A stretch of 64,000 nucleotides of DNA. It comes from Corallococcus sp. NCRR. Its GTDB lineage: Bacteria; Myxococcota; Myxococcia; Myxococcales; Myxococcaceae. Position numbers and translations under genes: made by a program. Position 1 is the first letter of the stretch, and each line of letters starts with the position of its first letter. The notes beneath the pieces were generated by a model, which was not told the origin of the DNA, did not search any database, and worked only from the letters and a program-made list of their open reading frames with translations. The stretch lies in assembly GCF_026965535.1 (NCBI RefSeq), contig NZ_CP114039.1, forward strand, positions 5,642,001-5,706,000, given 5' to 3'. Positions 34,964 to 43,990 of the stretch are shown here, piece by piece.

Positions 34964-35626
34964 TTGGGACAGAAAGTACATCCGATCGGGTTCCGGCTCG
35001 GCGTCATCAAGACCTGGGACTCCAAGTGGTTCGAGCACAAGAACTACGCCCAGTGGCTCCACGAGGACATCCGCATCCGCGAGTTCGTGAAGAAGTCGCT
35101 GAACCACGCGGGCGTGTCCAAGGTGGAGATTGAGCGCGCCGCCAACAAGGTGAAGGTCAACGTCCACACCGCGCGTCCGGGCATCGTCATCGGCAAGCGC
35201 GGCGCTGGCATCGAGACCGTCAAGAAGGACCTCCAGCAGTTCACCAAGAACGAGGTCTTCCTGAACATCGTCGAGGTCCGCAAGGCCGAGACCGACGCGC
35301 AGCTCGTGGCGGAGAACATCGCCACGCAGCTTGAGCGCCGCATCGCCTTCCGCCGCGCCATGAAGAAGGCGCTGCAGACCGCGATGAAGTTCGGGGCCAA
35401 GGGCATCCGCGTGGCCTGCTCTGGCCGCCTGGGTGGCGCCGAGATGGCCCGCTACGAGTGGTACCGCGAGGGCCGCGTGCCCCTGCACACCCTCCGCGCG
35501 GACATCGACTTCGGCTTCGCCGAGGCCAAGACGACCTACGGCAAGATTGGCTGCAAGGTCTGGATCTGCAAGGGCGAGGTCCTCCCCGGCAAGGGCGGCC
35601 AGGCCCCCCAGGCCACCAACCGGTAA
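34964..35626 (+). CDS. rpsC: 30S ribosomal protein S3
   Basis: 220 residues at the mRNA entry channel. It has a type II KH domain with [14 protein letters not shown] (GxxG loop) and the C-terminal [20 protein letters not shown] region. The start codon is TTG (34964-34966), with AAGGAG 7 nt upstream; the encoded [12 protein letters not shown] is the invariant S3 start, which settles the choice. Confidence 0.97.
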   Translation: MGQKVHPIGFRLGVIKTWDSKWFEHKNYAQWLHEDIRIREFVKKSLNHAGVSKVEIERAANKVKVNVHTARPGIVIGKRGAGIETVKKDLQQFTKNEVFLNIVEVRKAETDAQLVAENIATQLERRIAFRRAMKKALQTAMKFGAKGIRVACSGRLGGAEMARYEWYREGRVPLHTLRADIDFGFAEAKTTYGKIGCKVWICKGEVLPGKGGQAPQATNR

Positions 35627-35690
35627 GACGCCCCTGTGGGGCGGGCCCTAAGAAGCCCGCCCTGCACGCGAGGCACGAAGGACATCGACC

Positions 35691-36110
35691 ATGCTTCAGC
35701 CTGCTCGAACCAAGTACCGCAAGATGCAGAAGGGCCGCATGTTCGGCTCGGCCCACCGCGGCAGCGACCTCACCTACGGTGAGTTCGGCCTGGTGAGCCT
35801 CCAGCCGGGATGGATCACCTCGCGCCAGATCGAGGCGGCCCGTATCGCGATGACCCGCCACGTGAAGCGCGGCGGCAAGATCTGGATCCGGATCTTCCCG
35901 GACAAGCCCATCACGAAGAAGCCCGCCGAAACCCGTATGGGTACCGGTAAGGGTGGCGTGGAGTACTACGTCGCGGTCGTCAAGCCGGGACGCGTGCTCT
36001 ACGAGATGGAGGGCATGACGTCGGAGATCGCCACCGGTGCGCTGAAGCTGGCGCAGGCGAAGCTGCCGGTGCTCACCAAGATCGTGCGCCGCAGCGAGCT
36101 CTCGCTGTAG
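35691..36110 (+). CDS. rplP: 50S ribosomal protein L16
   Basis: 139 residues. L16 supports tRNA accommodation at the A site. [39 protein letters not shown] and [19 protein letters not shown] are diagnostic. Arg81 lies in the [10 protein letters not shown] neighbourhood that is hydroxylated in some bacteria. Confidence 0.97.
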   Translation: MLQPARTKYRKMQKGRMFGSAHRGSDLTYGEFGLVSLQPGWITSRQIEAARIAMTRHVKRGGKIWIRIFPDKPITKKPAETRMGTGKGGVEYYVAVVKPGRVLYEMEGMTSEIATGALKLAQAKLPVLTKIVRRSELSL

Positions 36111-36184
36111 TCACGCACCGCCGGGACGGGCGCTCCACCTGGTGACAGGGGAGGACGCCCGCATCCCGCGCCGAGGAGACCAAG

Positions 36185-36391
36185 ATGGCGACTGCGAAGG
36201 AACTGAAGGAACTGTCGACGGACGACCTGCAGAATCGCGCGAAGGAGCTGCGCGACACGCTGGTCCAGGATCGGCTCAAGCGTCGGACCGGCTCGCTGGA
36301 CAGCCCTGCGGAGGGCGTGCAGCACCGCCGTGATCTGGCCCGCATCCTCACCGTCCTGGGCGAGAAGGCCCGGGCCGCGAAGGCGGGGTAG
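36185..36391 (+). CDS. rpmC: 50S ribosomal protein L29
   Basis: 68 residues, two helices next to the exit tunnel. ELKELSTDDLQNRAKELRDT and HRRDLARILTVLGEKARA fit the family. GAGGAG lies upstream of the ATG. rpsQ follows after 95 nt. Confidence 0.95.
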   Translation: MATAKELKELSTDDLQNRAKELRDTLVQDRLKRRTGSLDSPAEGVQHRRDLARILTVLGEKARAAKAG

Positions 36392-36486
36392 TAGTAGCAG
36401 TGCATCCGCGGGCATCCGGGCTCACCCGGGTGTCCGTGGCCATCCGGGCAGAGGGCCCGGGTGCATGACAGACAGTGAGAACCAAC

Positions 36487-36801
36487 ATGGCTGAAGCGAC
36501 CGAAACGCCCGCTGCCGAGACCTCCACCCGGGGTCGTCCCAAGACCCGCGTGGGCATCGTCACCTCCAACAAGATGCAGAAGACGGTGGTCGTCACCGTC
36601 CAGCGTCGTGCTCCCCACCCGAAGTACGGGAAGATCATGAGCCTGCGCGAGAAGTACAAGGCGCACGTCGAGGATCACGACTACCCGAAGAAGGTCACCA
36701 TTAACGAGGGTGACCGGGTGCGCATCGCCGAGACCAAGCCCGCTTCGAAGGACAAGCGTTGGCGCGTGGTCGAGGTGCTGGAGAAGAGCAAGAACGTCTA
36801 G
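36487..36801 (+). CDS. rpsQ: 30S ribosomal protein S17
   Basis: 104 residues, an OB-fold primary 16S rRNA binder. The core starts at [20 protein letters not shown] and includes [15 protein letters not shown]. About 20 Ala/Glu/Thr-rich residues precede it ([16 protein letters not shown]), longer than the usual 84-residue protein. An upstream in-frame start at 36475 is possible but adds only four residues. Confidence 0.95.
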   Translation: MAEATETPAAETSTRGRPKTRVGIVTSNKMQKTVVVTVQRRAPHPKYGKIMSLREKYKAHVEDHDYPKKVTINEGDRVRIAETKPASKDKRWRVVEVLEKSKNV

Positions 36802-36866
36802 GTAGGCCACACCGCGTCCGTGCGCCATGAAGCGCGTGGACGGGTTCGAGCAAGAGGAGACTTCAC

Positions 36867-37235
36867 ATGATTCAGATGCAGAGTGTGCTCGATGTGGCCG
36901 ACAACTCGGGCGCCAAGAAGGTGTTTTGCATCAAGGTTCTCGGCGGCTCCAAGCGCAAGTACGCCTCCATCGGCGACGTCATCGTCGTGTCGATCCGCGA
37001 GGCCCTGCCCAACTCCAAGGTGAAGAAGGGTGACGTGGCCAAGGCCGTCATCGTCCGCACCCGTCGCGAGGTGGGTCGTGCGGATGGCAGCTACATCAAG
37101 TTCGACGGCAACTCGGCGGTCCTCATCAACAAGGACCTGGAGCCCATCGGGACGCGCATCTTTGGGCCGGTGGCCCGTGAGCTGCGTGCCCGCAAGTTCA
37201 TGAAGATCATCTCGCTGGCGCCCGAGGTCCTCTAA
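36867..37235 (+). CDS. rplN: 50S ribosomal protein L14
   Basis: 122 residues at the subunit interface. [40 protein letters not shown] and [13 protein letters not shown] are invariant family elements. AAGAGGAG precedes the ATG. First gene after the S10-type block. Confidence 0.97.
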   Translation: MIQMQSVLDVADNSGAKKVFCIKVLGGSKRKYASIGDVIVVSIREALPNSKVKKGDVAKAVIVRTRREVGRADGSYIKFDGNSAVLINKDLEPIGTRIFGPVARELRARKFMKIISLAPEVL

Positions 37236-37277
37236 GAGGACGCAGGCCTGACGGCGAACAGCCAGAGTGAGGAAGCC

Positions 37278-37607
37278 ATGCAGAAGCTGAAAGTCGGTGA
37301 CACCATCCAGGTCATCTCCGGGTCTGAGCGCTCGGAGAAGACGCCGGCGACCAAGCGCGGCAAGGTGCTGAAGGTTGACCGGGAGGCGGGCCGCGTGACG
37401 GTCGAGGGCCTGCGCCTGGTCAAGCGCCACCTGCGCAAGACGCCGCAGTCCCCCGAGGGCGGCATCATCGAGAAGCCGGGCACCATCGCGCTCTCGAACG
37501 TCCAGGTGGTCTGCGCCAAGTGCGACAAGCCGACCCGCGTCGGCATCCGCAAGGAGGGAGAGTCCTCCAAGCGGTTCTGCAAGCAGTGTGACGCCCTGAT
37601 TGACTAG
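37278..37607 (+). CDS. rplX: 50S ribosomal protein L24
   Basis: 109 residues with a KOW motif at the start (KVGDTIQVISGSERSEKTP) and a C-terminal zinc-ribbon-like part, CAKC and CKQC, around KPTRVGIRKEGE. L24 initiates 50S assembly. A 175 nt spacer with a perfect hairpin separates it from rplE, although the two are normally close. Confidence 0.95.
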   Translation: MQKLKVGDTIQVISGSERSEKTPATKRGKVLKVDREAGRVTVEGLRLVKRHLRKTPQSPEGGIIEKPGTIALSNVQVVCAKCDKPTRVGIRKEGESSKRFCKQCDALID

Positions 37608-37637
37608 GGGTCGGTGTTCGGGCATGTATGCGCGCCC

Positions 37638-37663
37638 CTTGCCCCACCTCGTGGTGGGGCAAG
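37638..37663 (+). other. Perfect RNA hairpin between rplX and rplE
   Basis: CTTGCCCCACC (37638-37648) pairs perfectly with GGTGGGGCAAG (37653-37663) around a TCGT loop, and flanking GCGCCC/GGGCGT can lengthen the stem. There is no T-run, so termination is unlikely. A regulatory or processing structure in the rplX-rplE leader is possible. Confidence 0.5.
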
Positions 37664-37782
37664 CGGGCGTGCACGTCCAGAGAGCTGAAATGGTTGAGCG
37701 CTCTGGGTGTTTCCACGTTCTAGACGCAGGACTGATCGGGCGCGCTGGGTCATGACGGCGTTCCGAAGCAGAGGACTGAAAG

Positions 37783-38436
37783 ATGGCTGACGAGAAGAAG
37801 GCCGACTCGAAGGAAAAGAAGAGCAAGAAGCGCGGCAAGGAAGAAGCCAAGAAGGTCGGCTTCGCCGCGAACATCGAGGAGGGCCTGAAGGCCCGCTCGG
37901 CGCGGCTCAAGGACCGCTTCCGCGCGGAAGGCGTTCCTGCGCTGATGAAGGAACTGGGGCTCGGAAACCCCATGGAAGTGCCGCGGCTGGAGAAGATCGT
38001 CGTCAACATGGGTCTGGGCGAGGCGCTCGCCAACAACAAGATCCTGGAGTCGGCGGTGGACCAGCTGGCCGCCATCACCGGTCAGAAGCCGGTCGTGACC
38101 CGCGCGCGCAAGTCCATCGCGAACTTCAAGCTGCGCCAGGGCCAGGCCATCGGTGCCGCCGTCACGCTGCGCGGCGACCGCATGTTCGAGTTCATGGACC
38201 GCCTCATCACCGTCGCGCTGCCCCGCGTTCGTGACTTCAAGGGCGTGTCTCCGAAGGCCTTCGACGGGAAGGGCAACTACACGCTCGGCGTGCGTGAGCA
38301 GATCATCTTCCCGGAAATCAACTACGATCAGATCGAAAAGGTGAAGGGGCTCAACATCAGCTTCGTCACCACCGCCCGGAACGACGAGCAGGGCCTCGCG
38401 CTGATGCGTCACTTCGGCATGCCGTTCCGTCAGTAA
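37783..38436 (+). CDS. rplE: 50S ribosomal protein L5 with a Lys-rich N-terminal extension
   Basis: 217 residues. L5 binds 5S rRNA in the central protuberance. The core matches the family ([49 protein letters not shown]). It is preceded by about 35 extra residues, strongly Lys/Glu-rich ([18 protein letters not shown]), which are absent from the usual 179-residue protein. The ATG at 37783 has GAGGACTGAAAG upstream and no better downstream start is seen, so the extension appears real. Confidence 0.95.
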   Translation: MADEKKADSKEKKSKKRGKEEAKKVGFAANIEEGLKARSARLKDRFRAEGVPALMKELGLGNPMEVPRLEKIVVNMGLGEALANNKILESAVDQLAAITGQKPVVTRARKSIANFKLRQGQAIGAAVTLRGDRMFEFMDRLITVALPRVRDFKGVSPKAFDGKGNYTLGVREQIIFPEINYDQIEKVKGLNISFVTTARNDEQGLALMRHFGMPFRQ

Positions 38437-38460
38437 CCGAGCCCAGGACTCCCATCGATC

Positions 38461-38646
38461 ATGGCCAAGCTCTCCAAGATTGCCCAGGCGAAGCGCAAGC
38501 TGAAGTTCCCCGTGCGTCAGTACAACCGCTGCGGTCTCTGCGGTCGTCCTCGCGCCTTCCTGCGCAAGTTCAAGATGTGCCGTATCTGCCTGCGTCACCG
38601 CGCCCTGCGCGGTGAGATCACCGGCGTCACCAAGTCGTCCTGGTAG
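38461..38646 (+). CDS. rpsN: 30S ribosomal protein S14, zinc (type Z) form
   Basis: 61 residues. The short, zinc-binding S14 with C-x2-C (CGLCGRPR) and C-x2-C (CRICLR). The starting ATG lies 24 nt after rplE. A 168 nt spacer follows before rpsH, containing an imperfect hairpin near 38662-38692. Confidence 0.96.
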   Translation: MAKLSKIAQAKRKLKFPVRQYNRCGLCGRPRAFLRKFKMCRICLRHRALRGEITGVTKSSW

Positions 38647-38814
38647 GCGCTGGACCCGGAACCCCGTCCCTGTCCTGAAGAGGGCAGGGCGGTGTCCGGT
38701 TGAAGTGGATGTGAAGTGGCGGTTGTCGCGAACCCCCGGGATGGGCCCGGCAGGCGCGGTGGCCGCGGATGCGGTGAGTCCCCATGGGACCGCTGCTTTG
38801 CTTGAAGGTGCTTC

Positions 38815-39213
38815 ATGCCGGTCAATGATCCCGTCGGCGACATGCTGACCCGCCTGCGCAATGCCTCGCGTGCGCGGCACGACAAGGTCGTCATCCCCCA
38901 CTCGAAGCTCAAGGTGGAGATCGTCAAGGTCCTCAAGGACGAGGGCTACATCGGGGATTTCACCATCCACGAGGTCGCTCCGCAGAACGAGATCACCGTC
39001 CAGCTGAAGTACGGCCCGGATCGCAGCCCGGCCATCACCGGCATCCGCCGCGTGTCCAAGCCCGGCCTGCGTCGCTATGTCGCGGTGCGCGACATCCAGC
39101 CGGTGCTCGGCGGCATGGGCATCTCCATTCTCTCCACCTCGCGCGGCATCCTGGTGGACACCGAGGCGCGGAAGCAGAAGGTCGGCGGCGAGCTGCTCTG
39201 CACGGTCTACTAG
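38815..39213 (+). CDS. rpsH: 30S ribosomal protein S8
   Basis: 132 residues, a primary central-domain 16S rRNA binder and, in E. coli, the spc-operon repressor. [20 protein letters not shown] and the C-terminal [20 protein letters not shown] with GGELLCTVY are diagnostic. It ends 64 nt before rplF. Confidence 0.97.
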   Translation: MPVNDPVGDMLTRLRNASRARHDKVVIPHSKLKVEIVKVLKDEGYIGDFTIHEVAPQNEITVQLKYGPDRSPAITGIRRVSKPGLRRYVAVRDIQPVLGGMGISILSTSRGILVDTEARKQKVGGELLCTVY

Positions 39214-39277
39214 CCAGGAGCCTGGGTGTAGCGCTCCGAGAGGAGCGCGCCCCGGGCGACGACAGCACGAGGCAATC

Positions 39278-39844
39278 ATGAGTCGGATTGGAAAACTGGC
39301 GATCAAGCTTGGCGACAAGACGAAGGTCAACGTCGCCAACCAGCAGGTCAACTTCGAAGGCCCCAAGGGCAAGCTGTCCGTCAAGCTCCCCGCCAAGGTG
39401 AAGGTGGAGGTGAAGGACGGCCAGGTGACGGTTCAGCGTGAGGATGACTCGCGCGAGGCCCGCAGCCTGCACGGCCTGACGCGGACCATCCTCGCCAACG
39501 CGGCGAAGGGCGTGTCCACGGGCTTCGAGAAGCGCCTCGACATTCGCGGCGTTGGTTTCCGCGCGGAAGTAAAGGGCAAGGCCATCCACTTCTCGCTCGG
39601 CTACTCCCACCCGGTGGTGTTCAACCTGCCGGAGGGCGTGACGGCGGAAGTCGACAAGACCTCCCGCACCGAGGACAGCCTTCCCACGGTGGGGCTCACG
39701 CTCCGCTCGGCGGACAAGGAAGTCCTGGGCGCCACGGCGGTCAACATCCGCTCGCTGCGTCCGCCGGAGCCCTACAAGGGCAAGGGCATCAAGTACGCCG
39801 AGGAGCGCATCCGTCGCAAGGAGGGCAAGACCGGTACGACCTAG
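39278..39844 (+). CDS. rplF: 50S ribosomal protein L6
   Basis: 188 residues, two similar domains binding near the sarcin-ricin loop. Starts MSRIGKLAIKL and contains EGPKGKLSVKLP, FEKRLDIRGVGFRAEVKG and the C-terminal SLRPPEPYKGKGIKYAEE. The open frame reaches upstream to 39077, but the family start is the ATG at 39278. Confidence 0.96.
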   Translation: MSRIGKLAIKLGDKTKVNVANQQVNFEGPKGKLSVKLPAKVKVEVKDGQVTVQREDDSREARSLHGLTRTILANAAKGVSTGFEKRLDIRGVGFRAEVKGKAIHFSLGYSHPVVFNLPEGVTAEVDKTSRTEDSLPTVGLTLRSADKEVLGATAVNIRSLRPPEPYKGKGIKYAEERIRRKEGKTGTT

Positions 39845-39952
39845 TCGTCGCCGCGTCTTCGCCGAGCATTCAACCCCGCCGGACCTTGAGGTCTGGCGGA
39901 ATCATCCGGCGGCGGAAGGCCGCATCGCCGCCGGACGGAAAAGGAAGCAGCC

Positions 39953-40309
39953 ATGTCCAAGACTGTCGAGCAGCGCCTCAAGAGGAAGAACCGCATCCGC
40001 AAGAAGCTCTCCGGAACCACGGAGCGTCCGCGGCTGTCGGTCTACAAGAGCCTCAAGCACATCTACGCGCAGGTGGTGGACGACTCCACCGGTCGCACGC
40101 TGGCGTTCGCGTCGTCCCTGTCCAAGGAGCTGAAGGGCAAGGACGAGGGCGACAAGAAGGCCGACGCGAAGCGCGTGGGCTCCCTCATCGCGGAGAAGTG
40201 CAAGGCCGCCAACGTCGATGCGGTGGTGTTCGACCGCAACGGCTTCCCTTACCATGGGCGCATCGCCGCCGTGGCTGACGCCGCGCGCGAGGCCGGCCTG
40301 AAGTTCTAG
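39953..40309 (+). CDS. rplR: 50S ribosomal protein L18
   Basis: 118 residues, a 5S rRNA-binding protein. [36 protein letters not shown] and [20 protein letters not shown] fit the family. AAGGAAGCAGCC precedes the ATG. The 108 nt spacer before it holds no gene. Confidence 0.96.
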   Translation: MSKTVEQRLKRKNRIRKKLSGTTERPRLSVYKSLKHIYAQVVDDSTGRTLAFASSLSKELKGKDEGDKKADAKRVGSLIAEKCKAANVDAVVFDRNGFPYHGRIAAVADAAREAGLKF

Positions 40310-40331
40310 GTACCAGAAAGGAATTCCTCAA

Positions 40332-40853
40332 GTGGCAACTCCGATCAATCCGAACGATCTGGACCTGACCGACCGCGTGGTGAACATCAACCGTGTGGCC
40401 AAGGTGGTGAAGGGTGGCCGCCGGTTCTCGTTCGCCGCGCTTGTCGTGGTGGGCGATGGCAACGGGCACGTGGGCGTGGGCCTGGGCAAGGCCAACGAAG
40501 TCCCCGAGGCCATCCGCAAGGGCGGCGAGAACGCGAAGAAGAACCTGTTCCGCGTTCCTCGCATGGGCCACACCATCCCGCACGAGATCCTGGGGCACTT
40601 CGGTGCCGGCTGGGTGCTCCTGAAGCCGGCCTCCGAAGGTACCGGCGTCATCGCCGGTGGCGCGGTGCGTGCGGTGCTGGAGGCGGCGGGCATCCGCAAC
40701 ATCCTGACCAAGAGCCAGGGTTCGCGGAATCCTCACAACGTGCTGAAGGCCACGGTCGCGGGCCTGAAGCTGCTGCGGAGCGCGGAGCAGGTCGCGCGGC
40801 TGCGTGGCAAGGACGTCGAGACTCAGAAGCTCGCGGGCGAGGCGAGGGGTTAG
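40332..40853 (+). CDS. rpsE: 30S ribosomal protein S5
   Basis: 173 residues from a GTG with AAAGGAA upstream. S5 guards decoding accuracy. [40 protein letters not shown] and the C-terminal [16 protein letters not shown] are conserved. The loop around KGGRRF, where spectinomycin resistance arises, is unaltered. Confidence 0.96.
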   Translation: MATPINPNDLDLTDRVVNINRVAKVVKGGRRFSFAALVVVGDGNGHVGVGLGKANEVPEAIRKGGENAKKNLFRVPRMGHTIPHEILGHFGAGWVLLKPASEGTGVIAGGAVRAVLEAAGIRNILTKSQGSRNPHNVLKATVAGLKLLRSAEQVARLRGKDVETQKLAGEARG

Positions 40854-40855
40854 TC

Positions 40856-41125
40856 ATGGCGCTCAAGGTGAAGCTGACGAAGAGCTACTCGGGTTCTTCC
40901 GAGGACATGCTGGCCACCATCAAGGGCCTCGGTCTGAAGAAGTTCGGCGACGAGCGGCTGTTGAAGGACACCCCGGCGGTGCGCGGCATGGTGTTCAAGG
41001 TGAAGCACCTGGTCTCCCTGGAGACGGTCAGCCAGGAGGCCCCGGCGCCCAAGCGCCGCAAGCCCCGGAAGATTGTCGCCCGGGACCGCGCCCTGGAGCG
41101 CCTGGCCGCCACGGCCAAGGCCTGA
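40856..41125 (+). CDS. rpmD: 50S ribosomal protein L30 with a C-terminal extension
   Basis: 89 residues versus about 60 in most bacteria. The L30 fold (VKLTKSYSGSSEDMLATIKG to VRGMVFKVKHLVSLE) ends near residue 58. About 30 further residues rich in Lys, Arg and Ala follow (KRRKPRKIVARDRALERLAA) and could contact rRNA. The ATG lies 2 nt after rpsE. Confidence 0.94.
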   Translation: MALKVKLTKSYSGSSEDMLATIKGLGLKKFGDERLLKDTPAVRGMVFKVKHLVSLETVSQEAPAPKRRKPRKIVARDRALERLAATAKA

Positions 41126-41141
41126 GAACTGAGGATCCAAC

Positions 41142-41669
41142 ATGAGCATCCTGACCAATCTGAAGCGCCCTGAGGGCTCCTGGCACCGCAAGAAGCGCGT
41201 GGGCCGTGGCCAGGGTAGCGGCCTGGGCAAGACGGCCGGCCGCGGCGGCAAGGGCCAGAAGGCCCGCTCCGGCAACATGCGGTTCGAGGGCTTCGAAGGC
41301 GGCCAGAGCCCGCTGCAGCGCCGCCTGCCGAAGTTCGGCTTCAACCCGCCCAACCGCACCGTCTACGCGGTGGTGAACCTGGGCGACCTGGAGCACACGT
41401 TCGACGCCGGCGCCACGGTGGACGAGGCCGCGCTGAAGCAGGCGGGCCTGGTCAAGGGCCGTTATGATGGCGTGAAGGTCCTGGCTCACGGCGAGCTCGC
41501 CAAGAAGCTCACCGTGAAGGTGAACAAGGTGTCCGCGGCGGCTCGCGAGAACATCGAGAAGGCGGGCGGCTCCGTGGAGGAGCTCCCCCTGGTGGCGCAC
41601 AAGCCGGAGGCGGCCGCCAAGGCCCACGCCGGCAAGGGCGTCAAGGCTCCTCGCCAGCCCCGGGCGTAG
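41142..41669 (+). CDS. rplO: 50S ribosomal protein L15
   Basis: 175 residues. [20 protein letters not shown] with [20 protein letters not shown] marks the Gly/Arg-rich N-terminal tail that enters 23S rRNA. A C-terminal Ala/Lys-rich extension ([17 protein letters not shown]) goes beyond the usual length. Last gene before a terminator-like hairpin; secY follows. Confidence 0.96.
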   Translation: MSILTNLKRPEGSWHRKKRVGRGQGSGLGKTAGRGGKGQKARSGNMRFEGFEGGQSPLQRRLPKFGFNPPNRTVYAVVNLGDLEHTFDAGATVDEAALKQAGLVKGRYDGVKVLAHGELAKKLTVKVNKVSAAARENIEKAGGSVEELPLVAHKPEAAAKAHAGKGVKAPRQPRA

Positions 41670-41729
41670 GCGTGACCGGCGCGCATCACGGTGATGTGGT
41701 GCGCGCCCCCAGCCTTGTGTAGGCTTCCG

Positions 41730-41767
41730 CGCCCCTTTCCGGAACCGGAGAGGGGCGTTTGTTGTTG
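41730..41767 (+). terminator. Terminator-like hairpin between rplO and secY
   Basis: CGCCCCTTTCCGG pairs with CCGGAGAGGGGCG (41730-41757, one G-U pair), followed by TTTGTTGTTG. An additional GC hairpin (GGCGCGC/GCGCGCC, about 41679-41707) lies upstream. It has intrinsic-terminator form 33 nt before the secY start, so it probably lowers expression of secY and downstream genes relative to the ribosomal genes. Confidence 0.7.
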
Positions 41768-41800
41768 CTGGCAGAACCTCTTGAAGAGGATGGCATTACC

Positions 41801-43147
41801 GTGGCCTTGAACGCCTTCGCCAACGTCTTCCGCATCGCGGAGCTGCGCAGCCGGCTTGCGTACACGCTCGTGCTGCTGTCCGTCTACCGCATCGGCATTT
41901 TCATCAACACGCCGGGCGTGGACCGCTCCGCGATGAACGCGTTCATGGACGCCCAGAAACAATCGGGCGGCCTCGTATCGCTGTTCAACCTCTTCTCCGG
42001 CGGCGCGCTGGAGCAGATGTCCATCTTCGGCCTGGGCATCATGCCGTACGTGAGCGCCTCCATCATCATCCAGCTCTTGGCGGTGGTCGTGCCCAGCCTG
42101 GAGCGCCTGCAGAAGGAAGGCGCCGCGGGCCGCCAGAAGATCAACCAGTACACGCGCTACGGCAGCATCGTGCTGTCCATCGTGCAGGGCGTGGGCATCT
42201 CGCGGTGGCTGGCCTCGCTGGGCCGCTCCGACGCGGGGCAGGGCGGCTTCAACCAGGTGGTGGTGCCCAACGACAACCTCTGGTTCACCTTCATGACGGT
42301 GGTGAGCCTCACGGCGGGCACGGCCTTCATCATGTGGCTGGGTGAGCGCATCACCGAGCGCGGCATCGGCAACGGCATCTCGCTCATCATCTTCGCGGGC
42401 ATCGTGGCGCGCGTGCTGCCCGGCGCGAAGACGCTGCTGGACCTGACGACGCAGGAAGTGGTGAACGTGGCCGCGGTGCTGGGCCTGCTCTTCTTCATGC
42501 TCCTCATCATCGGCGTGGTGGTCTACGTGGAGCGGGGCATGCGGCGCGTGCCCATCCAGTACGCCAAGCGCATGGCGGGCCGGCGCATGTTCGCGGGCCA
42601 GGCCACGTACTTCCCCATGAAGGTGAACGCCTCGGGCGTGATTCCCCCCATCTTCGCCGGCGCGGTGCTTTCCTTCCCGGCGACGCTGGGCGCGTGGTTC
42701 CCCTTCCTGCAGGGCTTCCAGCGCAGCATCGAGGGCAACCTCTGGGTCTACAACGGCCTGTTCGTGCTGCTGGTGGTGTTCTTCTCCTACTTCTACACGG
42801 CGCTCACGTTCCGGCCGGATGACGTGGCGGACAACATCAAGAAGCAGGGCGGCTACATCCCCGGCATCCGCCCGGGCCGTCAGACGGCGGAGTTCATCGA
42901 GCGCACGCTCAACCGCCTCACGTTCGGTGGCGCCATCTACCTGGCCGTCATCTGCGTGATTCCGTCCGTCATCAGCAGCGTGCTGGGTGTGCGGTTCACC
43001 TTCGGCGGTACGGCGCTCCTCATCGTCGTGGGCGTGGCGCTGGACACGGTGCAGCAGATCGAGGGTCACCTCATCAGCCGCAACTACGAAGGCTTCGCGG
43101 GTCCTCGCGGTCCGCGCATCCGTGGTCGGGTCCGCGTGGCGGCCTGA
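41801..43147 (+). CDS. secY: Protein translocase subunit SecY
   Basis: 448 residues, ten predicted membrane helices, the channel of the Sec translocon. The GTG at 41801 gives ALNAFANVFRIAELRSRLAY, the normal SecY N-terminus; the open frame upstream (to 41759) overlaps the terminator and is not used. VNASGVIPPIFAGAVLSFP, FYTALTFRPDDVADNIKKQGG and PSVISSVLGVRF are conserved. secE and secG are not in the window. Confidence 0.95.
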   Translation: MALNAFANVFRIAELRSRLAYTLVLLSVYRIGIFINTPGVDRSAMNAFMDAQKQSGGLVSLFNLFSGGALEQMSIFGLGIMPYVSASIIIQLLAVVVPSLERLQKEGAAGRQKINQYTRYGSIVLSIVQGVGISRWLASLGRSDAGQGGFNQVVVPNDNLWFTFMTVVSLTAGTAFIMWLGERITERGIGNGISLIIFAGIVARVLPGAKTLLDLTTQEVVNVAAVLGLLFFMLLIIGVVVYVERGMRRVPIQYAKRMAGRRMFAGQATYFPMKVNASGVIPPIFAGAVLSFPATLGAWFPFLQGFQRSIEGNLWVYNGLFVLLVVFFSYFYTALTFRPDDVADNIKKQGGYIPGIRPGRQTAEFIERTLNRLTFGGAIYLAVICVIPSVISSVLGVRFTFGGTALLIVVGVALDTVQQIEGHLISRNYEGFAGPRGPRIRGRVRVAA

Positions 43148-43167
43148 CGGCAGTCGGTTGTGTTCCG

Positions 43168-43199
43168 GGCGCCTCTCTCCATTGGTGGGGAGGGGCGCC
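43168..43199 (+). other. Hairpin between secY and adk
   Basis: GGCGCCTCTCTCC pairs with GGGGAGGGGCGCC through G-C and G-U pairs around a 6-nt loop (43168-43199). Only a few T residues follow, so it is either a weak terminator or a processing structure. It lies 20 nt after the secY stop. Confidence 0.45.
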
Positions 43200-43237
43200 T
43201 CGTCGTTCAAGGGTGGACGTAGGTACAAAGGAGCGAC

Positions 43238-43888
43238 ATGAACCTCATCCTCTTGGGGCCGCCGAACGCCGGGAAGGGAACCCAGGCGAAGAAGCTCTAC
43301 GCGGACTTCCAGATCCCGCAGATCTCCACCGGCGACATCCTGCGCAAGGCCGTGAAGGAGGGCACGCCGCTGGGCAAGGTGGCCGGTCCTCTGATGGCCG
43401 CGGGGCAATACGTCCCGGACGATGTCGTCATCGGCATCGTGGAGGAGCGGCTGAAGGAGTCGGACGTGGCCCAGGGCTTCGTGCTCGACGGCTTCCCCCG
43501 CACGCCGGGACAGGCGGACGCGCTGGACCGGATGCTGGAGCGTCTGGGCAAGCAGCTCAACGCCGTGGTGTCGCTCGAGGTCCCGCACTCGACGCTGGTC
43601 GAGCGTGGCTCCGGCCGGCGTGTGTGCCCCAATGACGGGGCCGTCTACCACGTCACCCAGAGCCCGCCGAAGCGCGCGGGGCTGTGCGACAGGTGCAGCA
43701 CGGAGCTCGTGCAGCGTCCGGATGACACGCCGGAGGTCATCGAGAAGCGCCTGCAGAAGTACGACGCGGAGACGTCCCCGCTGAAGGACTTCTACGCGAA
43801 GAAGGGGCTGCTCAAGAGCGTGGACGGCGTCGGGTCTCCGGAGGGCATCTACGAGGAGATCAAGAAGGCCGCTGGCCGTCCTGCCTGA
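43238..43888 (+). CDS. adk: Adenylate kinase
   Basis: 216 residues. It interconverts 2 ADP with ATP and AMP. P-loop GPPNAGKGTQAKKL, AMP site QISTGDILRKAVKEG and LDGFPRTPGQADAL are present. The long LID domain has a zinc-like arrangement C-x2-D (CPND) and C-x2-C (CDRC), so one usual Cys is Asp, a substitution known in other adenylate kinases. AAAGGAGCGAC precedes the ATG. Position after secY is common in bacteria. Confidence 0.96.
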   Translation: MNLILLGPPNAGKGTQAKKLYADFQIPQISTGDILRKAVKEGTPLGKVAGPLMAAGQYVPDDVVIGIVEERLKESDVAQGFVLDGFPRTPGQADALDRMLERLGKQLNAVVSLEVPHSTLVERGSGRRVCPNDGAVYHVTQSPPKRAGLCDRCSTELVQRPDDTPEVIEKRLQKYDAETSPLKDFYAKKGLLKSVDGVGSPEGIYEEIKKAAGRPA

Positions 43889-43990
43889 GTCTGGGGCAGC
43901 CAGCGCGGCGAGGGCAGGGCCGGTCAGGACTGCCACCCCACCGGTCACGGGTTCCCGACAGAGCAGTGGGCCGATAGGGGAAAGGGGCGA

